Part shown: one piece after another, positions 1-7,362 of the stretch
How positions within the stretch are numbered: the first letter of the stretch is position 1
How the letters are laid out: every line of letters starts with the position of its first letter
Assembly (NCBI GenBank): GCA_017390125.1
Contig: JAFPCT010000214.1
Coordinates: 1-9,313 of the forward strand
Length of the DNA: 9,313 bases
Reading direction: 5' to 3'
From: Treponema sp.
GTDB taxonomy: Bacteria > Spirochaetota > Spirochaetia > Treponematales > Treponemataceae
Program-made: the position numbers and the translations under genes
The notes under the pieces: generated by a model
What the model was told of the DNA's origin: nothing
Seen by the model: only the letters and a program-made list of their open reading frames with translations
The model's database searches: none

Positions 1-284
1 AATTCAGAAGCGGAAAAGCAAAAATTCTCATTACAAGCGACCTTTCAGCCAGAGGCCTGGACATTCAGAACATAACCCATGTAATTCAAATGGATCTTCC
101 CAGGGACACGGATTTTTTCATTCATCGGGCAGGAAGAACGGCACGAGCCGGAAAAAAAGGCATAAACGTACTTATTGGCGACGAATACGAGCTTAATCAG
201 TTTGCCCTGCTTGAAAAAAAGCTGGGCTTCACCGTTTACCCGAAAGAAGTTCGGGAAGGCAAAGTCATTGCCACGCTCATATAA
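1..284 (+). CDS. DEAD-box RNA helicase, C-terminal end (partial, 5' end outside window)
   Basis: The reading frame is open from the left edge (first full codon at base 3) to TAA at 282-284, giving 93 visible residues. It holds the end of the second RecA-like domain of a superfamily 2 helicase. Motif V is TSDLSARGLDI (bases 33-65) and motif VI is HRAGRTARAG (bases 123-152), whose arginines contact the ATP phosphates in this family. DEAD-box proteins use ATP to unwind short RNA duplexes in ribosome assembly, mRNA decay or cold adaptation. The protein ends about 40 residues after motif VI, so it lacks the long basic or RNA-binding tail seen in many family members. The Met at base 90 lies inside the domain and is not the start. 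The family is clear, but the subtype (RhlE, CshA or other) cannot be told from this fragment. Confidence 0.9.
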   Translation, partial: FRSGKAKILITSDLSARGLDIQNITHVIQMDLPRDTDFFIHRAGRTARAGKKGINVLIGDEYELNQFALLEKKLGFTVYPKEVREGKVIATLI

Positions 285-313
285 TTGAAATGAACTGACT
301 AAATCAGTATAAT
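285..313 (+). promoter_or_regulatory. Predicted sigma-70-type promoter for smc
   Basis: TTGAAA (285-290) and a perfect TATAAT (308-313) are separated by 17 bases, the optimal spacing for a housekeeping promoter. Transcription would start near 319-321, leaving a leader of about 25 bases before the smc GTG. It begins directly after the helicase stop codon, and no terminator is visible between the two genes, so read-through from the helicase is also possible. Confidence 0.65.
294..308. repeat. Short inverted repeat in the smc promoter spacer
   Basis: ACTGA (294-298) and TCAGT (304-308) form a perfect 5-base inverted repeat around a 5-base centre. It fills the spacer between the -35 and -10 boxes and touches the first T of the -10 box. 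It could be a small operator, but arms of this length also arise by chance. No run of T follows, so it is not a terminator. Confidence 0.3.
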
Positions 314-334
314 GATAATTCACTGTTAATAAAC

Positions 335-340
335 TTGAGG
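335..340 (+). promoter_or_regulatory. Ribosome binding site supporting the GTG start of smc
   Basis: TTGAGG ends 5 bases before GTG at 346. This placement, and the fact that translation from GTG gives the conserved SMC N-terminus (FLKSLDIFGFKSF), fix the start at a non-ATG codon. Confidence 0.7.
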
Positions 341-345
341 TTTCT

Positions 346-3300
346 GTGTTTTTAAAAAGTCTTGATATATTTGGATTCAAATCATTTGCCGACCGAACCC
401 ACATTGATTTTGCAGACGGAATTACGGCCCTTCTTGGACCAAACGGATGCGGAAAAAGCAACGTAGTAGATGCCATCAAATGGGTTCTTGCAGAAAACAA
501 GGCAAAAAATCTTCGTGCGGCAGAAAAAACAGACGTAATTTTTAACGGAACAGAAAGACGACCGGCACTTAACGTAGCAGAAGTAACCCTCACAATGAGC
601 AATGAAAACGGGCTTCTTCCTATGGAAGAAGCTGAAATTTCCATCAAACGCCGCCTTTACCGTTCTGGAGAGCAGCAGTATTTCATAAACAACAGGGAAG
701 CCAGCGGCCGTGACATTATAAAGCTCTTTATGGATACCGGTGTAGGAAAGTCATCCTATTCCATAATGGAACAGGGACAGGTAAGCCAGATTCTTTCCAG
801 CAAACCGGAAGACCGCCGCTATATTTTTGAAGAGGCAGCCGGAATCAGCCGCTCAAAGGCCGAAGTTGCGATTGCAGAACGAGAACTGCAGCAGACACGC
901 CTTAACATGCAGCAGATTGAAGTCTCAATGGCAGAAATAAAGAGAAGCTATGATTCCCTCAAAGTTCAGGCAGAAAAAACAATCAAATACCGCAAGGTAA
1001 AAGAAGACATATTCAATTATGAGCTGGATATTGCCCTTCTTCGCCTCAAGAATTTCGTAACAGACAAAGTTCATCATGAAAAGGAACTTGAGGAAGTTAC
1101 AAAACGCAGGGATGTGGTCCGGGCTGAGATCGAAGAAATTCAGGAAACTATTTCTGAGAACATGGATAAAGTTAAGGAAATGCAGGAAAAAGTTTATTCC
1201 ATGCAGGCAGAACTTATCAGAATCCAGCAGGAAAAAAGCGGAAAGCTTGACCTTTCGAACCAGTTCAACAGCCAGGCCCGCACAATAAAAGAAAAGATCG
1301 CAACTCTTGAAATCCGGAAGCGGTCGATTGAAGAAAGCATTGAAAATCTTCAGGATGAAATTGACGAACAGGAAGCAGAGCTCCACTCAAAAGAAAAGCA
1401 GCTTACCGAAGTTGAGAAAAATATTTCTGACTTCCAGGAAAGCATTGCGACTGCAGGAACCCGGATTACTGCAAATGAACAGAAAGTAAGCCAGAACCGG
1501 GATAAGATTGTTTCTCTTGATGAAGAGCGCAAGGAGCTGCAGAAAGAGCTTGCTGCAATCACAGAAGACATTGTTACCATGCTTGATTCCAAGCTCAAGG
1601 ACGCAGGTTTTTCAGGCAAGGCAATGCAGGAAGCAAAGGAAAATCTCCTTAATTCCGTAAACCGTCTTAAAATTTTTGCAGAAGGCAGAAAGAACGTATT
1701 CAACGACTTTGCATCTCAGTCCCACAGCGGAGAAGACAGCCTTAAGAGCGTAAAGGAAGCCGCAGAAGCTTTTGCTGAGGCAGAAAACCTCATTTCTGAA
1801 ATTGAGAGCAACCTTTCGGAATACGAAAAGGCAAGTCCGGCTTTCATCACAGAATTCCTTTCACCTGAAGGAATCATGACCAAAAAGCGGGAAATTGACG
1901 GCAAAATTTCTGAAAACCATGAGAGCATAGCGGGCATAAATGATGAGAACGAACGCCTGCGCACAGAAAATTCTGAGCTTGCAGTAAAAATTGACGAATA
2001 CAAAGAAACCTGCAACCGCCTCAGGGTAAACAAGGCTCAGATGGAAACCCAGATTCAGGCAGCGCTTCAGCAGACAAGTTTGCTCAGACGAAACCTTGTT
2101 TCAGAACAGAACACTCTCCGCTCCACAGACGAAGAACTGGACAATGAAAATAAAAATGCAGAGGAAATCAACGAAAAGATTGAGGAAATTCAGTCTGAGC
2201 TCGCAGAAATAGAACACCGCGGTTTAAAACTTGCAGATGAGCTCAAAGAGCTTGACAGACAGATTGCAGAAAACAATTCAAATGTAAGCGGAAAGAAAGA
2301 CCGGCTTATAAAAAAACAGGAGGAGCAGAACCGCTGCCAGGCACAGTTTGAACGGCTCACCCTTTCCCTGAACTCAAGCGACACGGAAATCCGCAACCTT
2401 AAGCAGAATTTCCAGGAACAGCATAGCCGCGACCTCATGGAATTTGAGGAGCACATGTACAAAATCACAAAACCGACAGCGGAACTCAGAGAGCTCCTTG
2501 CAGAAGCAAAAGAACAGCTCCGTTCCTGCGGTCAGGTAAACCTGATGGCTCCGGAAGAATTCAACGAGGTAAAGGACCGCTACGAAAGACAGAAAGCAAA
2601 TTACGAGGACACTCAGAAGTCACTTGACAACCTTATCCGCGTAAGCGAAGAAATCAAGTCAAAATCTTCTGAAATGTTCCTTGAGACATACAACAAGATC
2701 AAGAAGAATTTCCACAACATGTTCCGCCGCCTTTTCAACGGAGGACGTGCAGAGCTCAGGCTTGAGGATCCGCAGAACGTACTTACCAGCGGAATAGACA
2801 TTCTTGCACAGCCGCCGGGAAAGAAACTTGAGAGCATCGGTCTTCTTTCCGGTGGTGAAAAGACCATGACTGCGGTAGCCCTTCTATTTGCTACCTATCA
2901 GGTTCGGCCTAGCCCGTTCTGTCTTCTGGACGAAATTGACGCCGCCCTTGATGACAAGAACGTATCAAGCTTCGTAACCACACTTGAAACATTCGCAAAC
3001 GTCTCTCAGTACATTGTAATCACTCACAACAAGAAAACTGTTATGGGCGCCTCGACAATGCTTGGAATTACGATGGAGGAAAGCGGCGTAAGTAAAATCA
3101 TCGCCCTCCGCCTTGACGAAGACATTAAGATCGGCGCAAAGGTTGACCGCGCTTCAGATGACTTTGTGGAAGAGGACGTTCCGCCGGAAGAAAACACCTT
3201 CATTCCGCCAAGACCGCCGAAACGCATCTACAATCCGGACGGGACTATTACAGATCCGGAACTTGAGCGCATAAAGAAAGAAGAAGCTGAGCGGCTTGCC

Positions 3301-3423
3301 GAAGAAAGGCGTCTGGCAAAAGAAGCAAAAAAGGCAGCTGAGGAAGCCGAAAAAGCAGCAGCGCAGGAAGACGCTCTGGAAGAGCCTGCGGCACCGGCAC
3401 AAAACGAAGGTTCAGAGGAATAA
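346..3423 (+). CDS. smc: Chromosome segregation ATPase SMC, short form without a recognisable hinge
   Basis: SMC proteins are ABC-type ATPases that dimerise and, usually with ScpA and ScpB, extrude DNA loops to organise and separate chromosomes. Head motifs are intact: Walker A GPNGCGKSN (31-39), arginine in NLRAAEKTDVIF (R57), Q-loop region MEQGQVSQIL (141-150), KPEDRRYIFEEAAGI (153-167), signature LLSGGEKTMTAVALLFA (833-849), Walker B FCLLDEIDAALDD (858-870) and the H-loop in VITHNKK (891-897). Long coiled coils run about 165-440 and 515-785. The 1025 residues fall short of the usual bacterial length (roughly 1150-1190), although about 105 residues after the head form an extra Pro/Glu/Ala/Lys-rich tail (921-1025). 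The middle (about 440-515), where the hinge should be, lacks the glycine-rich hinge pattern. The gene starts with GTG and leads a probable operon. Family assignment is firm; the missing hinge is read by eye. Confidence 0.95.
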   Translation: MFLKSLDIFGFKSFADRTHIDFADGITALLGPNGCGKSNVVDAIKWVLAENKAKNLRAAEKTDVIFNGTERRPALNVAEVTLTMSNENGLLPMEEAEISIKRRLYRSGEQQYFINNREASGRDIIKLFMDTGVGKSSYSIMEQGQVSQILSSKPEDRRYIFEEAAGISRSKAEVAIAERELQQTRLNMQQIEVSMAEIKRSYDSLKVQAEKTIKYRKVKEDIFNYELDIALLRLKNFVTDKVHHEKELEEVTKRRDVVRAEIEEIQETISENMDKVKEMQEKVYSMQAELIRIQQEKSGKLDLSNQFNSQARTIKEKIATLEIRKRSIEESIENLQDEIDEQEAELHSKEKQLTEVEKNISDFQESIATAGTRITANEQKVSQNRDKIVSLDEERKELQKELAAITEDIVTMLDSKLKDAGFSGKAMQEAKENLLNSVNRLKIFAEGRKNVFNDFASQSHSGEDSLKSVKEAAEAFAEAENLISEIESNLSEYEKASPAFITEFLSPEGIMTKKREIDGKISENHESIAGINDENERLRTENSELAVKIDEYKETCNRLRVNKAQMETQIQAALQQTSLLRRNLVSEQNTLRSTDEELDNENKNAEEINEKIEEIQSELAEIEHRGLKLADELKELDRQIAENNSNVSGKKDRLIKKQEEQNRCQAQFERLTLSLNSSDTEIRNLKQNFQEQHSRDLMEFEEHMYKITKPTAELRELLAEAKEQLRSCGQVNLMAPEEFNEVKDRYERQKANYEDTQKSLDNLIRVSEEIKSKSSEMFLETYNKIKKNFHNMFRRLFNGGRAELRLEDPQNVLTSGIDILAQPPGKKLESIGLLSGGEKTMTAVALLFATYQVRPSPFCLLDEIDAALDDKNVSSFVTTLETFANVSQYIVITHNKKTVMGASTMLGITMEESGVSKIIALRLDEDIKIGAKVDRASDDFVEEDVPPEENTFIPPRPPKRIYNPDGTITDPELERIKKEEAERLAEERRLAKEAKKAAEEAEKAAAQEDALEEPAAPAQNEGSEE

Positions 3424-3432
3424 TCAGTCCAG

Positions 3433-3807
3433 ATGATTGACGTTCAGGAATACATTGACAATTTAAGGGATCTCATCGAAGAAAACAAAAAGATTGCGAC
3501 AATCGCATGTGCGTCGCTTCTTGTTGTGCTGATTCTTCTTTCTGTCATTGTGATTCAGAGCGAATCAAAAGCCAGAGCCTTGAAAAAAAGCCGCATTGAA
3601 GCTAAGAAACTTGTTCTCGACCAGCCGCTTTTAATCCCGGAGGGACCGGTAGTTCCTTCCGGCTACATAACCAGCAGAAAAACTGAAAAACAATGGTCAG
3701 ATGAAGAAGTTGAAAACTGGTTCACACTTCCCGATTCAGAAGAAGTTGAAAAATTGGGAAAGGCCAACGACCGAATGATAAACGAAATTATCGGAGCCGC
3801 TCCATGA
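3433..3807 (+). CDS. Small single-pass membrane protein, function unknown
   Basis: I do not recognise this 124-residue protein. A short charged N-terminus (1-20) is followed by one strongly hydrophobic segment (about 21-41, ATIACASLLVVLILLSVIVI) and then basic residues (K46 to K59). The rest, about 60-124, is hydrophilic and contains proline-rich PEGPVVPSGY (69-78) and a Trp/acidic patch, QWSDEEVENWFTLPDSEEVE (87-106). The positive-inside rule is ambiguous because basic residues flank both sides. It begins 9 bases after the smc stop, with only a weak AGAGGA (3414-3419) 13 bases before its ATG, so it probably depends on translation of smc. Its last four bases overlap the start of the next gene (ATGA). 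Position suggests a role at the membrane or envelope alongside the lipoprotein; no function can be assigned. Confidence 0.8.
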   Translation: MIDVQEYIDNLRDLIEENKKIATIACASLLVVLILLSVIVIQSESKARALKKSRIEAKKLVLDQPLLIPEGPVVPSGYITSRKTEKQWSDEEVENWFTLPDSEEVEKLGKANDRMINEIIGAAP

Positions 3808-5351
3808 ACATAAAGAAATTGAACGCCCTTTTACTTTTACCTGCTCTCCTCATATTCTTTTCCTGTGCATCTACGCCAAAGACACAGGAAAAAATTCCGC
3901 CTCAGGAAGCTGAAAATTCTCTGGCAGAACAGGAAGAACAGCCGGAAACTGAGCCAGAAACAGAAGAAAACGGTGAGACAGACTTGGAAAATCAGGAAGA
4001 AGCCGCAGAGGAACTTCCGGAGCTTGAGGAAGAAAGAGTCATTCCAGATGAACTGGAAGACCTTCCTGCTGAAATTGAAGTTGAACCGGCGCCGGAAGAA
4101 ATTCATGCTCCGGCAATTGAAGAAGAGCCGGAAGTTCTCGACGCATCAGAATTTTCAGCAGACGAAATTGCACCTCAGACAGGAAATTCCGCAGAATCAC
4201 AGGAACAGGCGGAGCTGAAAGACGACTCAAAAGCAGATTCTGAAAATTCTGCGGATACAGAAGAGACTTCTGATAATTCCCTGGACGCAGACCAGACAGA
4301 GGCAGACAGTGCAATTGAGACTGAGAACGGAACCTATCTGGAAGCTGAATCCGGCAATTCAGATGAAGCACAGGAAGAAGAGACGGCACCAGAAGAAATC
4401 AAACCATCCCGCTCCGTTTCAATTCCAAAGAATCAGTTCATAGACATATATTATCCTGGAAAAGGATGGATTTATCAGGGCTGTATTGACGAGGAAGGAA
4501 ACATTGACTCCCGCAACAAGTATTTTGTATTCGGAGGACGAAAGCTTGGAGGCGAAGACCAGTGCTTTACCCTCCGTTCCCGCGTTCCGGGAAAATACCT
4601 GCTCCACTTCTTCAAGAACGACGGACTCACAGGAAACTACATTGATGATTATCTTGAGGTAATCGTTGGGGACAGGGCATCTGATTCCAGCGAACATATT
4701 ACTGTACCGAAATATTCTGAAATCATACCTCCAAAAGTTTCAATTACTCATGAAAAAGTAAAGGAAGAACGAAAAAGACAGAAGGAAGCGGAAGTAGCTG
4801 CGGAAAATGAAAAAGCGGCAGAAGAAGAAAAGCAGATCAGAAAGACAGCCTCTGCCCAGCAGAAAACATCTGCTCCTGCAGCAGGAAAAACAGAGCCTGA
4901 AGAAACTGTAACAACTACAATTCAGACAACAGACTCTGCGGCAGCAGCTCAGGTTCCTTCAGACGACGTTCAAAAGCCTGTCCAGAAGACTTCTTCAAAA
5001 TCTGGCGTCGAGCTCAAGCAGAAGGAAGCGGAAAATAATTTTTCTGACGAAAAACTTGAGAAAATGACGGAAGATTTACTTCTTCAGGCTGCACAGAAGC
5101 TCTACGACGCAAAAGATTATGAGAACGCCCTTAAAGCAATAACAAAGTTCTTTGAAAAGGCATCAAAAAACATAGACAAAGGGTTGTTCCTTCAGGGACA
5201 GATTCTTGAGGAAAAATCATCAGTTCAGAACATTAAGGATGCGGTTGAATCCTACGACCTGCTTGTAAAGAACTATCCTGCAAGCAAATTCTGGGACAAA
5301 GCAAAAAAACGCAGCATATACCTGCGGCGGTTTTATATAAACATAAGATAA
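3804..5351 (+). CDS. Acidic lipoprotein with beta-rich central domain and C-terminal TPR-like repeats
   Basis: A hydrophobic signal peptide ends in LLIFFSC with Cys21 as the likely lipidated residue; Ser at -1 is typical of the relaxed spirochaetal lipobox. Residues 31-200 are highly acidic and low in complexity: by hand count about 64 Glu/Asp against 4 Lys/Arg, with many Pro, Gln and Ala. This looks like a disordered linker. Residues 203-292 form a compact domain, probably beta-rich, with aromatics (DIYYPGKGWIYQG) and two cysteines (227, 254) that could form a disulfide. A second charged linker (310-410) leads to helices at about 415-505 resembling tetratricopeptide repeats (AAQKLYDAKDYENALKAI, then AVESYDLLVKNYPASKFWDKA), as in BamD- or CpoB-like periplasmic proteins. 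It is likely anchored in a membrane on the periplasmic side. Its start overlaps the upstream stop by 4 bases, implying coupled translation. Function is unknown. Confidence 0.85.
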   Translation: MNIKKLNALLLLPALLIFFSCASTPKTQEKIPPQEAENSLAEQEEQPETEPETEENGETDLENQEEAAEELPELEEERVIPDELEDLPAEIEVEPAPEEIHAPAIEEEPEVLDASEFSADEIAPQTGNSAESQEQAELKDDSKADSENSADTEETSDNSLDADQTEADSAIETENGTYLEAESGNSDEAQEEETAPEEIKPSRSVSIPKNQFIDIYYPGKGWIYQGCIDEEGNIDSRNKYFVFGGRKLGGEDQCFTLRSRVPGKYLLHFFKNDGLTGNYIDDYLEVIVGDRASDSSEHITVPKYSEIIPPKVSITHEKVKEERKRQKEAEVAAENEKAAEEEKQIRKTASAQQKTSAPAAGKTEPEETVTTTIQTTDSAAAAQVPSDDVQKPVQKTSSKSGVELKQKEAENNFSDEKLEKMTEDLLLQAAQKLYDAKDYENALKAITKFFEKASKNIDKGLFLQGQILEEKSSVQNIKDAVESYDLLVKNYPASKFWDKAKKRSIYLRRFYINIR

Positions 5352-5356
5352 AAATA

Positions 5357-5362
5357 TGGAGG
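5357..5362 (+). promoter_or_regulatory. Strong ribosome binding site for the SIMPL lipoprotein gene
   Basis: TGGAGG ends 4 bases before ATG at 5367. It sits in a 15-base gap after the preceding stop codon and fixes the start. Confidence 0.7.
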
Positions 5363-5366
5363 CCTT

Positions 5367-5993
5367 ATGAAAAAGGTGATAAAAAAATCGTGTGTACTTT
5401 TGTTAAGCGCACTGCTTTTCAATTCATGCTACATTCAGAAAGAATCTGTGCAGGAAAGGACTATCAACGTAACGGGAACGGGAACTCAGGAGGCACCAGC
5501 TGACATGGCTTCCGTAGAATTCACCGTTGTTACAGCCGGTTGGAGCGCAAAGCAGATTGCCCAGGACAACGACACTCTTTCCTCACGCCTTATTGAAAGC
5601 GTAAAGAAAGTCGGCATCAGTGAAAATGACATCAGCTGGTCGGAATGCGCTGTTTCAATGCCTTCTAGTCAGTACGAAGCAAGAAAGACAGTAAAGGTCA
5701 TTACAAGAAATCTGGAGCTTGTACCGGCAATCGTTGACTGCAAGATTCCAGGAAGCCAGGTTCGCCTTGGAAAAATTGAGTTTTCTGTAAGCGACAAGAC
5801 AAAAGTTTTGAGGGAAGCAAGAACGGCTGCCGTAAAAAACGCTCATGAGACAGCTGCCCTGCTTTCAGGAGCAAGCGGATGCAAAATCGGTGACGCTTCA
5901 TACATTTCAGATGGAGAAATCACCACGGAAACTTCTTCAGACGGAAAAATCGTTACAACTGTAAAAATATTTGTATCATATGTTTTGCAGTAA
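5367..5993 (+). CDS. SIMPL/DUF541-domain lipoprotein
   Basis: The 208-residue product has a basic N-terminus, a hydrophobic stretch (9-18) and a lipobox-like LLFNSC, making Cys21 the likely lipid attachment site. From about 31 to 207 it matches the SIMPL (DUF541) pattern: an opening strand INVTGTGTQEAPADMASVEF (33-52), the VGISENDIS segment (82-90), then GSQVRLGKIEFSVSD (129-143) and the helix VLREARTAAVKNAHETAALL (147-166) followed by SGASGCKIGDASYI. Members of this family are exported or periplasmic and have been linked to oxidative-stress protection and outer-membrane quality control, but no general biochemical activity is established. It follows the TPR lipoprotein by 15 bases and precedes serS by 29, so it is probably expressed from the smc operon. 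The family call rests on pattern recognition without a profile search. Confidence 0.85.
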   Translation: MKKVIKKSCVLLLSALLFNSCYIQKESVQERTINVTGTGTQEAPADMASVEFTVVTAGWSAKQIAQDNDTLSSRLIESVKKVGISENDISWSECAVSMPSSQYEARKTVKVITRNLELVPAIVDCKIPGSQVRLGKIEFSVSDKTKVLREARTAAVKNAHETAALLSGASGCKIGDASYISDGEITTETSSDGKIVTTVKIFVSYVLQ

Positions 5994-6011
5994 AATAAAA
6001 CAAAAATTACA

Positions 6012-6017
6012 AGAGGA
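6012..6017 (+). promoter_or_regulatory. Ribosome binding site of serS
   Basis: AGAGGA ends 5 bases before ATG at 6023, in the 29-base gap after the SIMPL gene. It supports the start that gives the expected SerRS N-terminus (MLDYKFIKDN). No convincing separate promoter was found in this gap. Confidence 0.65.
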
Positions 6018-6022
6018 ATGAC

Positions 6023-7315
6023 ATGCTTGACTATAAGTTTATAAAAGACAACCTTGAGGCCGTAAAAAAGAACATCATAGACCGCAACATGGATCCGGAA
6101 AGAGCAGACGCAGACAAAGTAGTTGAACTCTACGACAAACGCACTGCCCTTGTAACAAAACAGCAGGACCTTCAGCAGAAGCGAAATGAAAACGCTAAGG
6201 CAATGAAGCAGAAGCTTGACAACGACAAGAGAGCTGAGCTTATTGAAGCCGGAAAGAAAATCAAGGAAGAACTTGGAGCTTTGGACAAAGAAGTCGCAGA
6301 GACAGAAGAGGCACTTGATGAGGCTGCCCGCACAATTCCTAACATGATTCACCCGGAAGCACCAATCGGAAAGCTTGATACAGAAAACCTTGAAGTGAAG
6401 AAAGTTGGTACTCCGCGCAAATTTGACTTTGAGCCAAAAGATCACGTTCAGATTGCAGAAGAACTTGATCTTCTTGACTTTGACCGCGGAACAAAAGTTT
6501 CTGGACCTAAATTCTACTACCTTAAGAACGAGGCAGTTTTCCTTGAGCAGGCTTTGATTCAGTATGCCCTGAACACACTCCGCAAGCACGGATTCGAACT
6601 TTTCATCACACCGGACGTTGCCCGCGAAGAAGTCCTCAAGGGAATCGGTTTCAATCCTCGCGGAAACGAATCGAACGTATATGCAATCGAAGAAGAAGGA
6701 ACATGTCTTGTTGCCACTGCAGAAATCACATTAGGCGGCTACCACTCAGGGGAAATTCTTGACAAGGCAAAGCTCCCTCTCCTTTACGGCGGACTTTCAC
6801 ACTGTTTCCGCCGGGAAGCAGGTGCTGCAGGACAGTTCTCAAAAGGCTTGTACCGCGTTCACCAGTTCGACAAGGTAGAAATGTTCGTATACTCTACTCC
6901 GGAGCAGTCTGACGAGCTTCACCACAAGCTCCGGGAAATCGAAGAAGAAATCTTTACAGGTCTGGGACTTCCGTTCCACGTTGTAGATACATGTTCCGGT
7001 GACCTTGGTGCGCCTGCATACCGCAAGTGGGATCTTGAAGCATGGATGCCAGGACGAAACGGCGGTGAATACGGCGAAGTTACTTCAACTTCAAACTGTA
7101 CCGACTATCAGGCACGCCGCCTGAACATCAAGTACAAGGACGACGACGGAAAGAACAAGTACGTCCACACATTGAACGGTACTGCCATCGCCGTAGGACG
7201 GGCAATGCTTGCAATCCTTGAAAACTACCAGAACGAAGACGGTTCAGTAACAATTCCGGAAGTTTTGGTTCCGTTCTGCGGATTTGACAAGATCAGTCCT
7301 AAGGCAAAAAAATAA
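6023..7315 (+). CDS. serS: Seryl-tRNA synthetase
   Basis: This enzyme charges tRNA-Ser (and selenocysteine tRNA where present) with serine using ATP, in the cytoplasm. It is full length at 430 residues. The N-terminal arm (about 1-105) is rich in Lys, Glu and Gln and forms the long antiparallel coiled coil that grips the tRNA variable arm. The class II catalytic domain follows: serine-binding TAE (232-234), motif 2 CFRREAGAAG (261-270) continuing to LYRVHQFDKVEMF (276-288), the CSGDLGAPAYRKWDLEAWMP region (324-343), TSTSNCTDYQARRL (354-367) and motif 3 NGTAIAVGRAMLAILENYQ (385-403). The wording of the GDLG and TSTSNCTDYQARR segments resembles the SerRS form I remember from actinobacteria more than the E. 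coli form. It is the last gene of the probable smc operon and is followed by a strong intrinsic terminator. Confidence 0.97.
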   Translation: MLDYKFIKDNLEAVKKNIIDRNMDPERADADKVVELYDKRTALVTKQQDLQQKRNENAKAMKQKLDNDKRAELIEAGKKIKEELGALDKEVAETEEALDEAARTIPNMIHPEAPIGKLDTENLEVKKVGTPRKFDFEPKDHVQIAEELDLLDFDRGTKVSGPKFYYLKNEAVFLEQALIQYALNTLRKHGFELFITPDVAREEVLKGIGFNPRGNESNVYAIEEEGTCLVATAEITLGGYHSGEILDKAKLPLLYGGLSHCFRREAGAAGQFSKGLYRVHQFDKVEMFVYSTPEQSDELHHKLREIEEEIFTGLGLPFHVVDTCSGDLGAPAYRKWDLEAWMPGRNGGEYGEVTSTSNCTDYQARRLNIKYKDDDGKNKYVHTLNGTAIAVGRAMLAILENYQNEDGSVTIPEVLVPFCGFDKISPKAKK

Positions 7316-7332
7316 CATAAACCTTATATTTT

Positions 7333-7362
7333 CCTGCACTGCCACATCTATTGCAATGCAGG
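7333..7362. repeat. Inverted repeat flanking the -35 region downstream of serS
   Basis: CCTGCA (7333-7338) and TGCAGG (7357-7362) are perfect 6-base inverted arms 18 bases apart, with the proposed -35 box (7351-7356) immediately before the right arm. It may be a regulator site or chance. The long loop and lack of a T-run argue against a terminator. Confidence 0.25.

Noticed and set aside
90..284. A 64-residue gene starting at ATG 90
   Set aside because: The frame is open upstream to the window edge and contains helicase motif V before this Met, so it is the interior of a larger helicase.
294..320. A terminator for the helicase gene at the ACTGA/TCAGT repeat
   Set aside because: The stem has only 5 pairs with low GC and is followed by ATAATGATAATT rather than a T-run. 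It fits a promoter spacer better.
45..647. A 200-codon open frame on the - strand across the helicase end and the start of smc
   Set aside because: It is antisense to the helicase motifs, the smc promoter and the SMC Walker A region. Its Ser/Phe/Arg-rich product is typical of a shadow frame.
3837..4389. Several open frames on both strands over the acidic part of the lipoprotein gene (3837-4106 -, 3865-4218 +, 4039-4389 -)
   Set aside because: They arise from repetitive GAA/GAG/CAG-rich sequence that lacks stops in other frames. The products are low-complexity Arg/Lys- or Phe/Leu-rich strings without a ribosome binding site or family features.
5971..5996. A separate serS promoter (TTGTAT with TAAAAT)
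   Set aside because: The spacing is only 14 bases and both boxes are weak; AT-rich sequence at the end of the SIMPL gene explains it.
5843..6589. A 248-codon open frame on the - strand across the end of the SIMPL gene and the start of serS
   Set aside because: It lies antisense to two clearly conserved genes. Its translation is rich in Phe, Cys, Leu and Val, as expected from reading Lys/Glu-rich coding sequence backwards, and it has no recognisable motif.
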